A program made the position numbers and the translations under genes. A DNA stretch of 64,000 bases from Pholis gunnellus (Eukaryota > Chordata > Actinopteri > Perciformes > Pholidae), in the NCBI GenBank assembly GCA_910591455.2, contig OU342818.1, positions 22,730,771-22,794,770 on the forward strand. The letters run 5' to 3'. Under the pieces are notes generated by a model that was not told where the DNA came from, ran no database searches, and was given only the letters and a program-made list of their open reading frames with translations. Of the stretch, positions 1 through 32,272 are shown piece after piece (positions within the stretch are counted from its first letter, which is position 1; each line of letters starts with the position of its first letter).

Positions 1-669
1 GGCTGCTATCTGTAAAATGAAATTAGGAACGCATGTGTGAAACATTTAGTTACAAGTCTCTTGTAAGACAGATGGTGTGTTTTCTCTTGTCCCCGCCCTA
101 ACATTTGCATGTTGAGCCAATCGGTGGGAGACACCACTTGGTTTCGAGGGAGGACATTGTAACGAGCTCAGTGTGGTTATTCCCTGTTGTTCGTAACGCA
201 TGTGATCACAGAGCTCAGGTTCAACCGTTTGAGAAGTCAGCGCAGCAGAGACGTCCGTCATTATCTGGCTCATAATGGGGACCGACCCTGTGACCTTCTG
301 GTCTCAGAAGGTCGCCTCCCACAACACAAATCCTGCCCGCCGTCTCCTCCAATCACAGTTCCTGCGTTCTACAGTATGTGCCTGTAATGTTTGCTTTGGA
401 TTGTTTATAGGCTGGTGTGAGATAATATCAGACCATAAAGCCATGCGTAGCAGCAATGCTGCATCGTTACTTAAGGCCTGAGCTGAAGTACACTTTTCTA
501 GCACTGGGGTTTGTTTGTTTTTTCACTTTGGCTCCTCGTGGTGCCTCTCTGCAGCTCCCTTGGCCCTCAGCTCTCCTCTCCTCATCTCCTGCTCTCTACT
601 CGGCTACCCACCGCTCCTCTTTACTTCTTCCAACTATTTTGGCTCAGAGTTTCTGCTTTATTTGTTTCT

Positions 670-814
<145 letters not shown>

Positions 815-1052
815 ACGGCTTGCTGCTCTCATTTTTCTCTACTCACACCGTATCTGAATCTCACACAGACACCCAGAAACACACACTTGCACACCTGTCT
901 TCTCATGCCCTTTGGCTGGGCAGTGGTGTACTGTAGCATACTGGATGTGTGTGTGTGAGTGACTGCAGCTGCTTTTGGCCATCCAGGCTGCCTCCTCGTT
1001 TTCAGCTTCATTTCCCCCTCTAATGAAGATTCAGAGGCAGCGCAGATACTGG

Positions 1053-1330
1053 CACAGGGCAGGAGAGGAGAGGGAGGGATGAGGAATGAGCGATAAGGGA
1101 GGGAGCAACGACAGCGGGGAAGAGAAAAGAGGCACAAATGAGAGTCAGAAGGATGGGGAGGAGATGGAGGAAAGAGAGGGAAGAGAACAGGAAGCGTCAA
1201 GATAGATGGAGAAGGAAGTATGGGAGAATCCTGAGGAGGGGAGGGAAGCAGCAAGGCAGGCAGGAGAAGAAGAAAGGAGGAGGAGGAGACGAAGAAGAAG
1301 GAGACAAGATGAATGGGGAAGAGGGGAAAG
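1053..1330 (+). repeat. polypurine (GA-rich) tract
   Basis: About 280 bp in which the plus strand is overwhelmingly A and G (runs of gaggag, gaagaag, ggaggag) with only scattered pyrimidines. This is imperfect simple sequence in the trappc12 intron. Such strand asymmetry can in principle form triplex (H-DNA); nothing here shows that it does. Confidence 0.8.
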
Positions 1331-3966
1331 CTACACCAGACCAAAAGAGAGGTAAAAGGCTGATGAGTTCTATGATAAAGATGACTACAAAGAAAGCAGC
1401 CCTCTCTCTTCCTCTCTCTCCAAATTAGCTCCCCGGCTGTGATGAATGGCACAGCACTTAGGACCCAATCGGCAAGCCGACCTTGTCATGTGTGTTGATG
1501 GGGTAGGGTGACTATACCCCCCCCCCCCCACCTCTGTCCCCCTCTTACCTATTGTACCACCTCCTGTGGAAGCAGATGCTGCTAATACCAAGGTGTGTGT
1601 GTGTGTGTGCGTGCATGCTCACTGCGCACGTCCACTGTGTTTGTTTGAGTGGGCGCTTTGTCCTCCAGCCTTTAATGGCAACTCCACACACCGGTGGAAA
1701 CACTCTCAGTTGTGCACTTACACCCACACCTGCCTCGTATGTAGTGACTTTTGTTTTCACGGCATTAGAAGTCACATTATCAGTTTGGAGTTGATGCTGT
1801 CATAAAAGATGATTAGTAAGATGGGACATCTTTTTATTTTGCATCTAAGCTGTTCTAAATGTTAATTGATGGCCTTGTTTTGTTTTTCTTTTTTTTTACA
1901 TTGCCTTTTAGAAGTCCTGTTTTCTTCTTATTGTGTAACTGTTCCACTGATAATTTGTTCTGTTTAAATACGTTCTATCTTGGTCGTTTTTTTCCCATTG
2001 GGGATTTGTGGTTTGAAATTTGACATAAAAAAACTCTGAAAAGATAAAAGTAGAAAATATCGTAATAACGATAAAGTAAATTTCAATTTAGGGTAATTAC
2101 AATGTGCGTCTTATTTTTATAGATCTGGCCGTCGATCCTATCTGTAACAATACGATTGTACTTACCAACTGTTTGCTGGGATACGGGCAACGTCAAAGAA
2201 ACAAAGCTGAAACAATCAGCCAATTGATATAATCGGTGAACTAATTTATCAAACAAACATTCTTTGGTTCCAGATTCTAAATTGTGTCTGCTCTGTTTCA
2301 TATCATTGCAAAGAAAAATCTGTTTGGGGTTTGGATGTTGGTTGGACAAAACAGACCGTACAAAGACTTGGCCTTCGGCTCTGAGAAATTGTAAATTGTA
2401 AAATTTCACTGTTTTCTGACATTTTATAGGCTAAACGTTTATCAATTAAAATTAATGAATAGATTATAATGAGAATAGTTTCTAGTTGTACCTCTTCACG
2501 AGGAGTCAAATAATCACACACGCAGTGTCAGCCAAAAGTTGAGCGTGACACATCTGAGAATGGCAGAAACAGCTGATCCATCATTAAATGTTCGCAACAT
2601 CAGAGTTGATCGAAAAAAGGCGTTTCCATAATCCATGTCGAGCTCTTTTTTGACAAGTGCAAAAACCTCTTCAAGCAAGCGTAAAATATTGTCCTCACAA
2701 ATGAGGAAGTTTTATAAAATTTCGCCATTTCCACACAGACCGATAATGCGATTCCTTACAATGCGCATCAAAAAAACAGAAACACGGCTACTGACAGCTG
2801 TAGTGTCTCACAGCTATGATTTTTGCATCTATAAATATGACGTATTGCATTGTGGGAATATCTGAGGGCACTATATGGAGTTTACATTTAACATTCAGAA
2901 TTCTCACACACACACAAAAAATGGTGGATAGTAAATGTAGCGATTTCTGAAAATTTTTGGACAAAGCCTTAAGATGTGCTTAGAATTCTGTCATGTTTGA
3001 ATATCTGCAACTCCAATTTCATCTGGCCAAACTCGATCTGGTGCTGAGGACTGTGTGGTATGGCCCAAAGCTCCAGAACAAGCGAGTAAATTGAAGTTGA
3101 GATTTTTTCCAGCTCAGATCGTAGATTTTGCCCCGTTGGACCTTGTTTTATTGTTATTGCCATGTTCCCAGAGCTCTGCTAATAATTTGGTGAATACAAT
3201 ATTTAACTAAAGTAAGCAATGTCCATCTCTCTTCCGAACCGCTCATCCGATCTACTTCACACTTGGTGGGTTTTTGCTACGTTCTCCATAGAGTGCAATG
3301 TTGAATTTGGACAATATTACAGTGTTATTAAACTTTGAATATGTTAGTGAACAGTGTTTTGTGTAGCAGGGGGGTGGAGCATCAGGGCTCTGTGGACTTG
3401 AGCAAGTCATCCAGAGCAGGGCTTTACAGGCTGCGGCTCATTGAGTGCACTTCACTTTTCCTGCTGGATGTACTTACATTACCAACAAACTCCTCTTCAC
3501 TTCCCTGCAGCATGTCCAGGACCGGGAGTCACCCATCAGCCCACATTAGATGGGCATGCTTTCTGAACGGCCATGCGCAACAACTGGGTACGCCCCCGAA
3601 AACGCTGTAAGCTGCAGTAGGCCCGGGCACGCTGCCAACGGGCACTGCAATAGTTATCATAACTGACAGATAATAAGCAAGAACCCAAGTTGTGATGTAC
3701 AGGAATTATCCTTTAAGTTTGCTGAAGCATTTGTCCTTGTGTGAGGATGCTGGAGACGGGCATCTTGAAAAAATGTGGGTGGTTCAATAGACGCATTTGA
3801 ATACTTGAAACAAGGTGCTGGCTCCTAAGTGATGTCTTATTAGTTGTGATGTCCGCTTGAGAGTGTTTGTGATTATGGTAGCTGGACCCATATGCATCCG
3901 TTTTAGCCCCACGTTTTCTTCTATGGTTCCCATCAGTGTGCCGTGTCTCTCTCCTCTCCCCTGCAG

Positions 3967-23501
<19,535 letters not shown>

Positions 23502-23696
23502 GAGGGCAAGAAATGTGAACTGGGCGTGGACACACACACACACACACACACACATGCACGCCCGCACTCTCACAATCTGTAGAGGAGTAGGAAGCTCACA
23601 CGCTCGTGGATTGACATTCTGCAAAGGAAATGGCCCAACAAAAAAACCATCCTCTGTGTGCGTAGAAGTCGATGTTAATTTTACAGATTAAATAGT

Positions 23697-24190
23697 TTGA
23701 CATTTAGGGAAATTTGCTTACTTGCAGCGAGTCAGATGAGAAGATGGATACAGCCCTTGTGTTTGTACCGTAAATATGGAGCTCGAGCCGCAATGATGCA
23801 ATTGTGATGCGAAAAAGACCCCAGATTTTGATCAACTGGATCTTACGTCTGCATGAGTATTCATAGAAGATAAATATATTTGCAGGGAGGCTGGCTTGTT
23901 ACTAGGCTTTAATTTTCTCTTCTTCTTTGTCAATTGAAAATATTGTGAATGAAGAGGTTGTTTTTACTAATTTCTCTAGGTAGGCAATAATATGCGATTT
24001 TTGGCTTAACATCTTGCAGTACACAGACAAGCTCACCTTGCAATGGATGGTCCATCAAGACTATCCCCAATTTTTACAGGCTAGCCCCCCCCCCACCCAC
24101 CCATTACTTCCTGCCTTTGTGTTAACTTAAGCTAAACAGCTGCTAGCTTCATATTTAGCATGCAGCAGTATCGATCTTCTCATCTGAATC
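23697..24190. repeat. interspersed repeat fragments in trappc12 3' UTR, copy 3
   Basis: tttgacatttagggaaatttgc, then gagtcagatgagaagatgga (23697-23760), match the outer end of the same repeat family, and an inverted match (gatcttctcatctga) occurs near 24174. The trappc12 3' UTR therefore probably carries this element. A short poly-C run lies at 24086-24094. Confidence 0.5.
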
Positions 24191-24717
24191 TCCGCAAGAA
24201 GTTTCCAAGTATTTCCAGAGAACGTCAAACTGTTGCTCTACATTTTTTAAATCAAAACCATCCCTGTCTCACCACCAGAGTCATATTAAGCGCTGTGAGG
24301 TCAGAACACAGATGTATGTTGCACTACAGACTGGCAGTGGTTATAAGGTAGTTGCAGACTCATAGTGTGGGTCTTGACGCGGGCATTATCCTGAGCTTCA
24401 GTGTGCTTTAGGACTAATAAACCACCACAGAGGTCCAAAGCTTCTTCCACAGCAGACACCCGTCACACTGGATGAACAGGCGAAGGCCACTCGACTCCAG
24501 CTGCCAGCTTTACGAACTCGTGCAGATTGCATTGTATCCTGATCACTTAACAAAAAGTGTAACATATTAGGAATCCAAAATTGTACATATCAGAGCTTTT
24601 GTGTGATTATATCAAAAATGATCTCATTAAATCTTTTATTGATTTGTCCTAGTGGATCTTTAATTTTCACATATTGTGTTGATCATATTTATGTATATTG
24701 AATTTTGTTTTATCTGA

Positions 24718-24723
24718 AATAAA
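24718..24723 (+). terminator. probable trappc12 polyadenylation signal
   Basis: AATAAA about 1.2 kb after the stop, followed by a short (GGAT)n run. An alternative AATAAA lies at 24416-24421. Which is used cannot be told from sequence. Confidence 0.5.
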
Positions 24724-24984
24724 TGGATGGATGGATGGATGGATCATTTTTTTTAAAAGAAGAAAGTTACAGATGAGAATTAGCAGCAGCTTTATGTTCC
24801 AGGCAACACAAAATGTGAGTGAAACTGTCAGACTCCCCACCCTCTAAGCACAGACTAGTGAGGTGAAAGTAGAAAATACTGCGTACTAGTTACGCATTTC
24901 AAAATGCTGTTGAAGGTAAGTCTGACTGCACCTCACACCACATAGACGCTTTATAAAACAAGGCACTACAGATTGTCCTGTGGT

Positions 24985-25240
24985 GAAAGTATTCAGACCC
25001 TACTCAGATAATGTTCATATTGTTTACACTTGGGTATCTGAAGTAAAAGTACTCATGCACAATGGCCCCTTTAAGTGTTATATATATATATATATATATA
25101 TATTAATGTCATGGATATGCCATTATTATCCCTGATGCATTAAGCAACAATAATTAAGTACATTAGTTAAGAATCGTGGGCTCATTTGTAAATAATACAC
25201 AATTAAAAGCTGGTAGTCCATTAATTTATGGAGTACCAGG
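24985..25240. repeat. interspersed repeat related to hAT-like MITE, with (TA)n
   Basis: gtgaaagtattcagaccct, gaagtaaaagtactcatgc and aatggcccctttaagtgttata form a common teleost repeat. A (TA)n run occupies 25080-25102. A related fragment lies at 49215-49445 in qrsl1. Sits between the convergent trappc12 and adi1. Confidence 0.5.
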
Positions 25241-25250
25241 CTATAGGGCC

Positions 25251-25256
25251 TTTATT
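25251..25256 (-). terminator. candidate adi1 polyadenylation signal
   Basis: AATAAA on the minus strand about 455 bp past the adi1 stop codon. It gives a gap of roughly 0.5 kb to the trappc12 signal on the other strand. Confidence 0.4.
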
Positions 25257-25710
25257 TTTAAACAGGAAGTGTTGCGTTGAAAATATTTCAGTCAAAAATA
25301 GACATTGAAAATAATTTTTAGACGGTATATCATACCAGCAACATTACCAGGTTTAAATGTTAGACACGGGGAAAAAAGGATTCGTTTTTAACTCAACACT
25401 TTCAAAGTAAAAGCCCTGTAGACAGAAGGTAGGCATGCATGCTCCCATTTGAAATGTTGAAGTGCCCTTTCATCCCTCTCATCCGCATCCCACATAGCCT
25501 CTTTATAGCCATTGGCATGTGTGCCACCTGTCATTTACAGTAGTTCGATGGGGGTTTTACCCCCACACCTAGCTACTCTGCCTCTGAATAGTGTTAATGG
25601 ATTGATTCATGTTAACTTTAATGTTGATATGGCACACTGATTAACAAGACCATATAAAAATATTCATATAAAACAGGTTGCTCTACAGTATCCCATTAGA
25701 TGTGAAAGGA

Positions 25711-27265
25711 TCACACAGCTCTCTCTCCAGGTTCCTGGAGAGAAGACAGGTACTTCTGGCGGATGTCAAAGTCGTCAGCGGGACGGTTGTAAGCTTTCCA
25801 CACCGGCTCCCCCACAAACAGCCTCATGGCTTTGGTGTAGTTCTGCGGAGACAAACAGAGCGCCATGCATAGTAAGTATGTATTCTGTGTATTCTTTTAA
25901 TATGCAATATAAATACTTTTTGACACATCTGCTTCTTTTTTTGTTTGTATTCTGCTGCATGGAAACACCAGGCTGGGTTGTATTCTCAATATTCCTTCTA
26001 GTATGAGTCAAATATTATTTTTGCGGCATAATTTTAATCAACCATCATTGATCATTGTTAGAATTTCAGCTCATCTAATCCAGTGTGCTCGTGCGCAATG
26101 TCACAGTCAGTGTTGAACATCCACACCTCCCCGAGATAACCGTACAGCATGTTAACTACTGTCCACCCATGTTCTTAAAGGAAAGCGGGCCTCATATCAA
26201 TGACAACTCCATGTGTGTGTGCTGCGTACAGTCTCGTCCAGGGTGAAGCGGTGGTAGATGCCGGCCGGCAGTGTGATCAGGTCGCCCTTTGTCATGGCGA
26301 TCCTGATCCAGCGCTCCTCCTTGTCCCTGATGTCAAAGTAGGCCTGACCGTCCAGGATGTAGCGGATCTCATCATCCAAATGCAGGTGCTCCTCAAAGAA
26401 CATCTTCAGCTGGACGGACACAAAATAGACACAGCAGGCCAGAATAGTGGTGGTTCATTCATTGAATTATAAAAGTCAACAGACAGTTCCAAGTGCTAGC
26501 TGTCCTGATGTGTCCCTGTCTCACTGACTGACAATGATGGACGTAGAAATGTCATAAAGCACTGTACAGCCTTTTACTAACTTCCCCACAGGTCATACAA
26601 TCCTCTAATGCAGCGAGGACAGTTTACTTCACTCTAGTTCGCTTTCAACAAGCGTCTTATCTAACAATGTGCCAGTTTCTAGAAATAAATACATAATCAT
26701 CATTAAAAGGTATTGAGTGAGTGAGAACGTGCAGAGCTTTGCTTACCTTCTCCTCATAGTTGGGCAGTGTGTCCTTGTGAATGGAGATGATGTCCATGAA
26801 GGAGTAGCCGTGGTCTCTGCGGATCTGCTCCAGCTCTGGGTCTGTTTCATAGATGTCAGCATTCAGCTGCAACAAAGGGACAACAACAAAAAACAACAAA
26901 ATAGTTTAAGAACTACAACAAACATGGCGGCATGTTTGTTGTCATTTTAAAGTTGTTGAGGGGGTCACAGCTATCTAACCGGAAAACGTGATTACGGACG
27001 TCCTGTAAATGGGTAAAGTCGATATGAAACACAACGGTTGACTTTAGTAAGCTAAATAAAATGATTTTTAACTTTATCCGACAGCTAACCGTTCCGTGGA
27101 AACGCACAGGCAGCAGCTAACGTGGCTGTGACGTTAGCTTACCTTCCAGTGAAACACCCCGAGCGTCTTCAGGTGGTCCAGACCAACGGGCTGATTTGGG
27201 GTCAGTTTGTGCAGCTTCCTCTGGTCCTCCTCGGAGCTGTCCATGTACCAGGCTTCCACCGCCAT
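25711..27265 (-). CDS. adi1: adi1, acireductone dioxygenase
   Basis: Fe(2+)-dependent acireductone dioxygenase of the methionine salvage pathway, which turns acireductone and O2 into the keto-acid precursor of methionine plus formate; cytosolic and nuclear. Four exons: 27143-27265, 26747-26866, 26230-26409, 25711-25842, all phase 0, giving 184 aa (human 179). The single-domain cupin is complete: EEHLHLDDE supplies metal ligands His89, His91 and Glu95, and AGIYHRF supplies His134. N-terminal AWYMD and C-terminal [15 protein letters not shown] are family-typical. The reading frame stays open upstream of this ATG but has no earlier ATG, so MAVEAW is taken as the start. Convergent with trappc12, as in human. 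A GTCACGTGAC box lies 47 bp upstream of the start codon. Confidence 0.97.
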
Positions 27266-27311
27266 GCTGACGTCTTTACGGCTCAACTGCCGGAGAAAGC
27301 TCACGTTGCAT

Positions 27312-27321
27312 GTCACGTGAC
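27312..27321. promoter_or_regulatory. palindromic E-box GTCACGTGAC upstream of adi1
   Basis: A perfect ten-base palindrome 47 bp before the adi1 ATG. It matches the consensus bound by USF and by TFEB-type factors (CLEAR motif). Function is inferred from position and motif only. Confidence 0.5.
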
Positions 27322-27337
27322 TTCATTTGTAAGCCGG

Positions 27338-27364
27338 ATGTAAGAAGTGGACGTAGCCATCGTG
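27338..27364. repeat. fragment of a repeat also present at 38468
   Basis: atgtaagaagtggacgtag plus catcgtg is 26 of 27 identical to 38469-38495. It marks a dispersed element just upstream of adi1. Confidence 0.6.
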
Positions 27365-28325
27365 ACACCACCCATTTGATTTATTATTTTATATTAATTA
27401 CATTTTTGTTCACCTCACAGATATATTATATAAACACAAATAATTATTCTTAGAAAACCGTTAGGCATGTTAAATAAATACACGTGAAGCCATCTCATTT
27501 GATAGTTTTGATTTGAAGGGTACCACCGGAAGTGTTAGTAGTTGCTGTTGTGATTGTTTTTGACTGGAGGAGTTGACTGCAGTGAGGTGTGACCGTCAAG
27601 GGGTAGGCTCAATACTGCACTCCAGTGTTCATAGTGAGAAACTACATCTCAGTCTAGCTCACTGGTCGCCTTCTGCCTCTGGTTTGAAATCCAGGACAGA
27701 GGCCTACAGTGTATCAGAGGACCTATTTAATTGTTTTTTAATGAGCAAGGCATTCGAGCATTTATAGCTGCTCAATATCTATGAAATGACCATGTAGGCC
27801 TAAAAATGGGGCATGTCTATGTTTAAGTTGACTTTTTTTGTTTTCCATACTCATTCCATCCACCTCTCACTCTTTCTCATCCTCTCGCACCTCTACACCA
27901 TACCTGCCACCGTCACTTGTCTCAGGCCGACCTGGAGTTGAATGGAATAGATTATGAAAGGGAGGAGGAGCCTGTTGAGCAAATATCATTATACTCCATA
28001 TTTCGTATGTGTGTCCTTCATGTTTTAAACTAGTATTTACTATTTTTGTGAACAACAGATTATAAAGGACTGCAGCACTTTCTAATTTTTTGTGATCAAC
28101 ATTGAATATATAGATCCCTTCTTGCTCATTCATTGTCATTCATTTGTCATGTGAACAGGAGGAGCTGGGTATTGAACCACAAGCTATCTGATATTACAGT
28201 ATTTATGTCACCCACAAATGTATAGTTACCACTATCAGAACTATTTCATGACTTATAATCAAGCCATGTTAATAACAAAGAAGAGGTAAATGAATACAAG
28301 TTGTTGATTGCTTCAATGTCTTAAG

Positions 28326-28331
28326 TTTATT
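28326..28331 (-). terminator. candidate polyadenylation signal of coiled-coil gene
   Basis: AATAAA on the minus strand 70 bp past the stop. A further AATAAA overlaps the stop codon itself near 28399-28404. Confidence 0.4.
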
Positions 28332-28400
28332 TAAGTTCATTGTCTTCAAGTTTTACATTAGAACAACCACTAGATTATTAATTTGAACCTTTTGCTTCTT

Positions 28401-30993
28401 TTATTTTGGGGACTTTGGCTTGTCTTTTTCCTGTCCATCATGCTTCTGTGGGGCGGTTTGATATTGTTTAAGTATGTCCTCATGGTCCTGCATGAACATC
28501 ATGACCTGAAGAGGAAACAGTAGAAAACCGTCAGTTGTTTGTTTTCTGTCTCTCTGCTGTTCATAACCATCTCTGCTCTGTCAGGGTACACACCCTATCA
28601 AGCTGTTTCACTGTGTCATTCTTATCCACAGCTCCGTCTCCTTCTACCCTGTCACCTGTCATTTCATAGAGGCTAAGGGTCGCCATCTTAATCTGTCCCA
28701 GCGAGACTGTTTTCTTTGCAGCTGTTTCCTGAATGTCGTTCCACTTGCTTTCCTGTGTGAAGACCGGGACAACTGCATTTCACACAAGATGGTAGCTGCA
28801 TATGTAGGCAACATTTGATTTGATGTACGCTCTGATGCCACACTTTGAATCAGTGTCATGTCTGATACCCAGTGTTTCGCTTCAGCGCGCGTCTCGTCTA
28901 TCTCGGTTTGGAGCCGGGACAGCTGTAGGTTCTTCTGCAGCCGCTGCAGACGATCATTGTCTTTCAGTGTCAGCAGTGATTCTCTCAGCTGGTCGACCTG
29001 CTCGTACGCCTTTTTCTCCCTCTCCTGGAAATCATCTCGAATGTGGAGAAGATTTTGTATATGATCCGCGAGCTCCTGCACGTTTTTAAACTGTAAAACA
29101 CACACACGTCTCAAAACAAATCCATGACCACCTCTGCACACACCATAGAAATGATTTCACTTTTCTAAAATAAGACATTTACCTGTAAGGAGACGGGGTG
29201 TTATTTCACATAGCAATGCTATCTATGTAATGTTTAGTGTTCATGCCTACTGCTGAGGCCATCACTGAGAGATCAGATGCATCAAGGTTGCGGGAGGCTT
29301 ACCACCATGACTCAACACTTCTTGCGCCACTTCTAACTAAATAAGAAACTTTACCAAATTAGCTGCATCGATCTGAGATTCACCGTCACGTTTTAAAATG
29401 GGGTTTGTTGCATTGTAGTACAATCTTAAAACTTTGGAAACCTCTGTTTAAGTAAGTGGATCTTTTGATAATAGACTATTAACGACAAACACATTTAGAT
29501 TTAGTTTCTCTGTGTGTAAAAGTACCCTACTCATCCTGCATGCCTGCTCCATGACGTCCTTAATTACAGTGTGTTCTTGTATCTGGCGCTCTTGCTCCTG
29601 TTTCTTCTCCATCACCTCGGCACGCACCAGCTTTAGCTTCTCTAGCTCTGCGTCCAGCTGAAGGCCCTCTCTCCTCTCCTTCTCTGCTTCCTCAACAAGT
29701 TGATCAGCCTCTTCTAGCTGCGGGGAAGGAGCTAGAGGGACTTAGTTTTGCTGTTTGCTGTCCAGTTCCAGCCATGAAATTGAAATCCATTACGTTACGT
29801 ACAGTCATATACAGCAGCCGTGTGTGAAATTGTCCTCTACTGTACCTTCAGAAAGTTATCACAGCATGCGTGTAGGCCTACTTTGTGCATTTTCTTCATC
29901 AGCACGTGCAAGTCATCTTTGCGCTGTCTGAGACTCATCAATTTCTACATAAAAACACACATAATATATGTATAATAAACAGATAGCTAAAATAGAGACC
30001 CTCAGACCCTCAAGGACAAACACATCCATTTGTAACCACTAGGGGTGGGACTTCCTGTTCTCAGTCATGTGACATAAGCTGCTTGTAGTATCCAAACCTT
30101 ATCAGAATGTAAACTTTCAGTTGACGCGTGTTTCTGGTCCTAAACACAAATCTCAGACAGATACCGCTCGTAGAGGAAAGCAATACGTGTTTTATTGATC
30201 CAATCCATATATGTTAGTGAGAACGACTTCCTTTATTCCTAAAGTTATCCCGATTACCTCGCACAGGATCCACAGGTTCATCCACCTAACACATTCCATC
30301 AGACACGTTCGGAAAACTGTGCCGCTCCATTCTTCTTCAGATACTACCAAAAACTCCCAACCGTCACTAACTGTCGTCACTCCACCCACTACCAACCCAC
30401 CGTCAATAACGGTCGCCAAGTGTCACCAAAGTGACGGCAGTCTGACACCCACGCATACCTCCCATAACAAACTATAACATCCCTGTAACATTCAATGCAG
30501 AAACAGATGCGACCAAAGTTAAACATGCAAACACAAGCAAACATGCAACAGCATATAGAATATGGCTCCCACACTGCTCTTATTCACAAATAAAGAATAG
30601 AGACTTCTCTTCAAACAACGTTGGTTACGATCAGGACTGAAGTAAAAGTGTAAAATAATAAAATATTTCAGAGCAGTTTTAGAAAGGTGAGGCACACGCG
30701 CTCAGTGTGAAGTAACGTTATCATTTGAGTAACTAACAGTGAGTTAACTTAACTGCTGGCCGTTACACCGTAAGAAGTAACGTTGCGAGTCAATAACTGT
30801 TAGTATCAGATCATCTCCGCACCTGGTGGCGCTGCTCGGCCATCTCGTCAAGCTCATCGGACTCCCGGCGGAGCCTCTGGATGTCGATCTCTAAGGCCAC
30901 AAAGGGGCCCATATGACAGGCTGCTCTCTCCATCCCACCGCTGAATCCTCCTCCACCGTCCTGTTCACCTCCGCGGATGTTCTTTGAGTTCAT
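28401..30993 (-). CDS. CCDC42/CFAP73-family coiled-coil protein
   Basis: Six exons: 30823-30993, 29846-29944, 29526-29717, 28869-29090, 28594-28752, 28401-28505, all phase 0, giving 315 aa, the length of human CCDC42 (about 316). Almost the whole protein is predicted coiled coil (charged heptads such as LEIDIQRLRRESDEL and LEEADQLVEEAEKERR) after a Gly-rich N-terminus. The hallmark is ESKWNDIQETAAKKTVSLGQIKMATL across the exon 4/5 junction region, very like the WES.W..IQNTAAKKT.LLG block of CCDC42 and CFAP73 (CCDC42B). Family members act in motile cilia and sperm flagella (axonemal modified inner-dynein-arm tether, or manchette), so a ciliary role is inferred. I cannot decide between CCDC42 and CFAP73, hence no symbol. 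The start is the first ATG; the frame is open upstream without ATG, and a possible acceptor (tctttctttag) could mean a further 5' exon. Confidence 0.85.
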
Positions 30994-31399
30994 CAGTCTT
31001 TGTTGTCTCGGGAGATCTAAAGAAAGACTTTCAGACTGAGTCAAGTGAACTTGGTCCTTCTTGCTGTCTTTGTTTAACGTTTCTAGTTTTCACACTTTCT
31101 ACGAGTGCCCAGAGTCCCTCGTTTCTATGGTAACGCAAACCATGAACTTTGTAAACCAGATTTTACTCCCAAACGTATCAGACCTGTGAAGATCAGGCGA
31201 CTGATCAGCTGGTGGAAATCTACACATTCAAATGTAAACTCAGAGCACAGACCCACCAAAACCTTTAAAAACATCTTTATTTTCACTGAATCTATAAATC
31301 AATCAAACATTAAAGCCGATCAATCATAGTAGAAAGGAAACGTTGATTCATTAATAGTCGGAGAGGAGGAACTATTATTCTTCTAATGTTTATTATTAT

Positions 31400-31540
31400 G
31401 AGGGCCCGAGCACCGACAAATTTGGCACGCGAGGCAGTCGTGGTGAAAATAGCCGTCTATGGGTATCGAGCTGCGGTGTGACAAATTGTTTCGACAGCGC
31501 CCCCTTTGAGCAGCCCCAGCATTGCGTTTCACCTCAGAGC
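31400..31540. repeat. teleost 'agggcccgagcaccga' repeat fragment
   Basis: tattattatgagggcccgag, followed by caccgac and later ttcgacagcgccccctttg, is a pattern I know from many teleost intergenic regions. Class unknown. Confidence 0.45.
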
Positions 31541-31586
31541 AAGAAAATATAGGTAAAGCAAAATGTTGCATTGATACGTTGGTTAT

Positions 31587-32272
31587 CAGGGTTCCCACGG
31601 TACCTGGAAACCATGGAAAACATGGAATTTATTTTTTCATTTTCCAGGTTTGGAAAAGTCATGGAAACTGAGCAAAAGTGAACACTTACATGGAAATTGA
31701 AACAGTTGTCCTGGAAAATTTTATTGGATGATGTGTAAAATAGTAATAAAATGAAACTATTGAGCACAGAATTAAGATGAGTTTATAAAAACCCTTTACA
31801 TGTGAACAGCTTTTACTGTAGATATAAATGGATGATCCCATGTTGTAGAGCATGCTCTTGGCATCCTATCTGGTATATTGGATGTTGGAATTTGATGCAG
31901 GCAACCTGGTGATATGGACTTTAAAAGTATAGTTTCGGATTGGTGGACTTCGGGAATAATAACCGAGAAACGTTACTCGCGATCTCAATAGAAGGGTCAA
32001 ATACATGCATTTCCCAGCCAACACGGGAGCCTTGACATCTACAGTGAAACTTCTTATGCAAGTTTATCCTCAAATGTAAGTAGCTGTGTTTTAACTGTGT
32101 GGTAAACCTGGGTCTATGACACTAGGTGTCCTAGGGGGTTGTGTGTGTGAGGGGAGGGGGGCGCGGATGGGGGCGGAAAGCTTCAGGGGCCTATAGATCA
32201 TCACTTAATATGGTACCTGGAAAATCAGGAGGTAGCATGGAATTTTTTTTCAAGGCAAGCGTGGGAACCCTG
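31587..32272. mobile_element. hAT-like element, cagggttccca termini
   Basis: Begins cagggttcccacgg and ends cgtgggaaccctg, an exact 13-bp inverted repeat. Flanked on both sides by gttat, a short or partly decayed target duplication. Interior reads tggaaaaccatgg/ttttccaggtttggaaaag-like sequence near both ends. No transposase frame. Confidence 0.7.

Larger units (their letters stand above)
27266..28325. other. adi1 promoter region and gap to coiled-coil gene
   Basis: Holds the adi1 upstream region with the CACGTG box, a repeat fragment shared with 38468-38495, then AT-rich sequence to the 3' end of the next minus-strand gene. No exon is recognised. Confidence 0.5.

Noticed and set aside
26915..26942. 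12-bp inverted repeat around gcgg with an ATGGCGGC motif in adi1 intron 1
   Set aside because: Short arms of low-complexity acaac sequence; could arise by chance, and the motif is intronic with no other promoter feature.
27266..27316. N-terminal extension of adi1 by 17 codons
   Set aside because: The frame is open but its first codon is GTG, and homologues start at the AWYMD-proximal ATG.
30994..31044. Longer N-terminus for the coiled-coil gene
   Set aside because: The extended frame begins with TTG; the first ATG gives a length equal to human CCDC42. A further 5' exon cannot be excluded.
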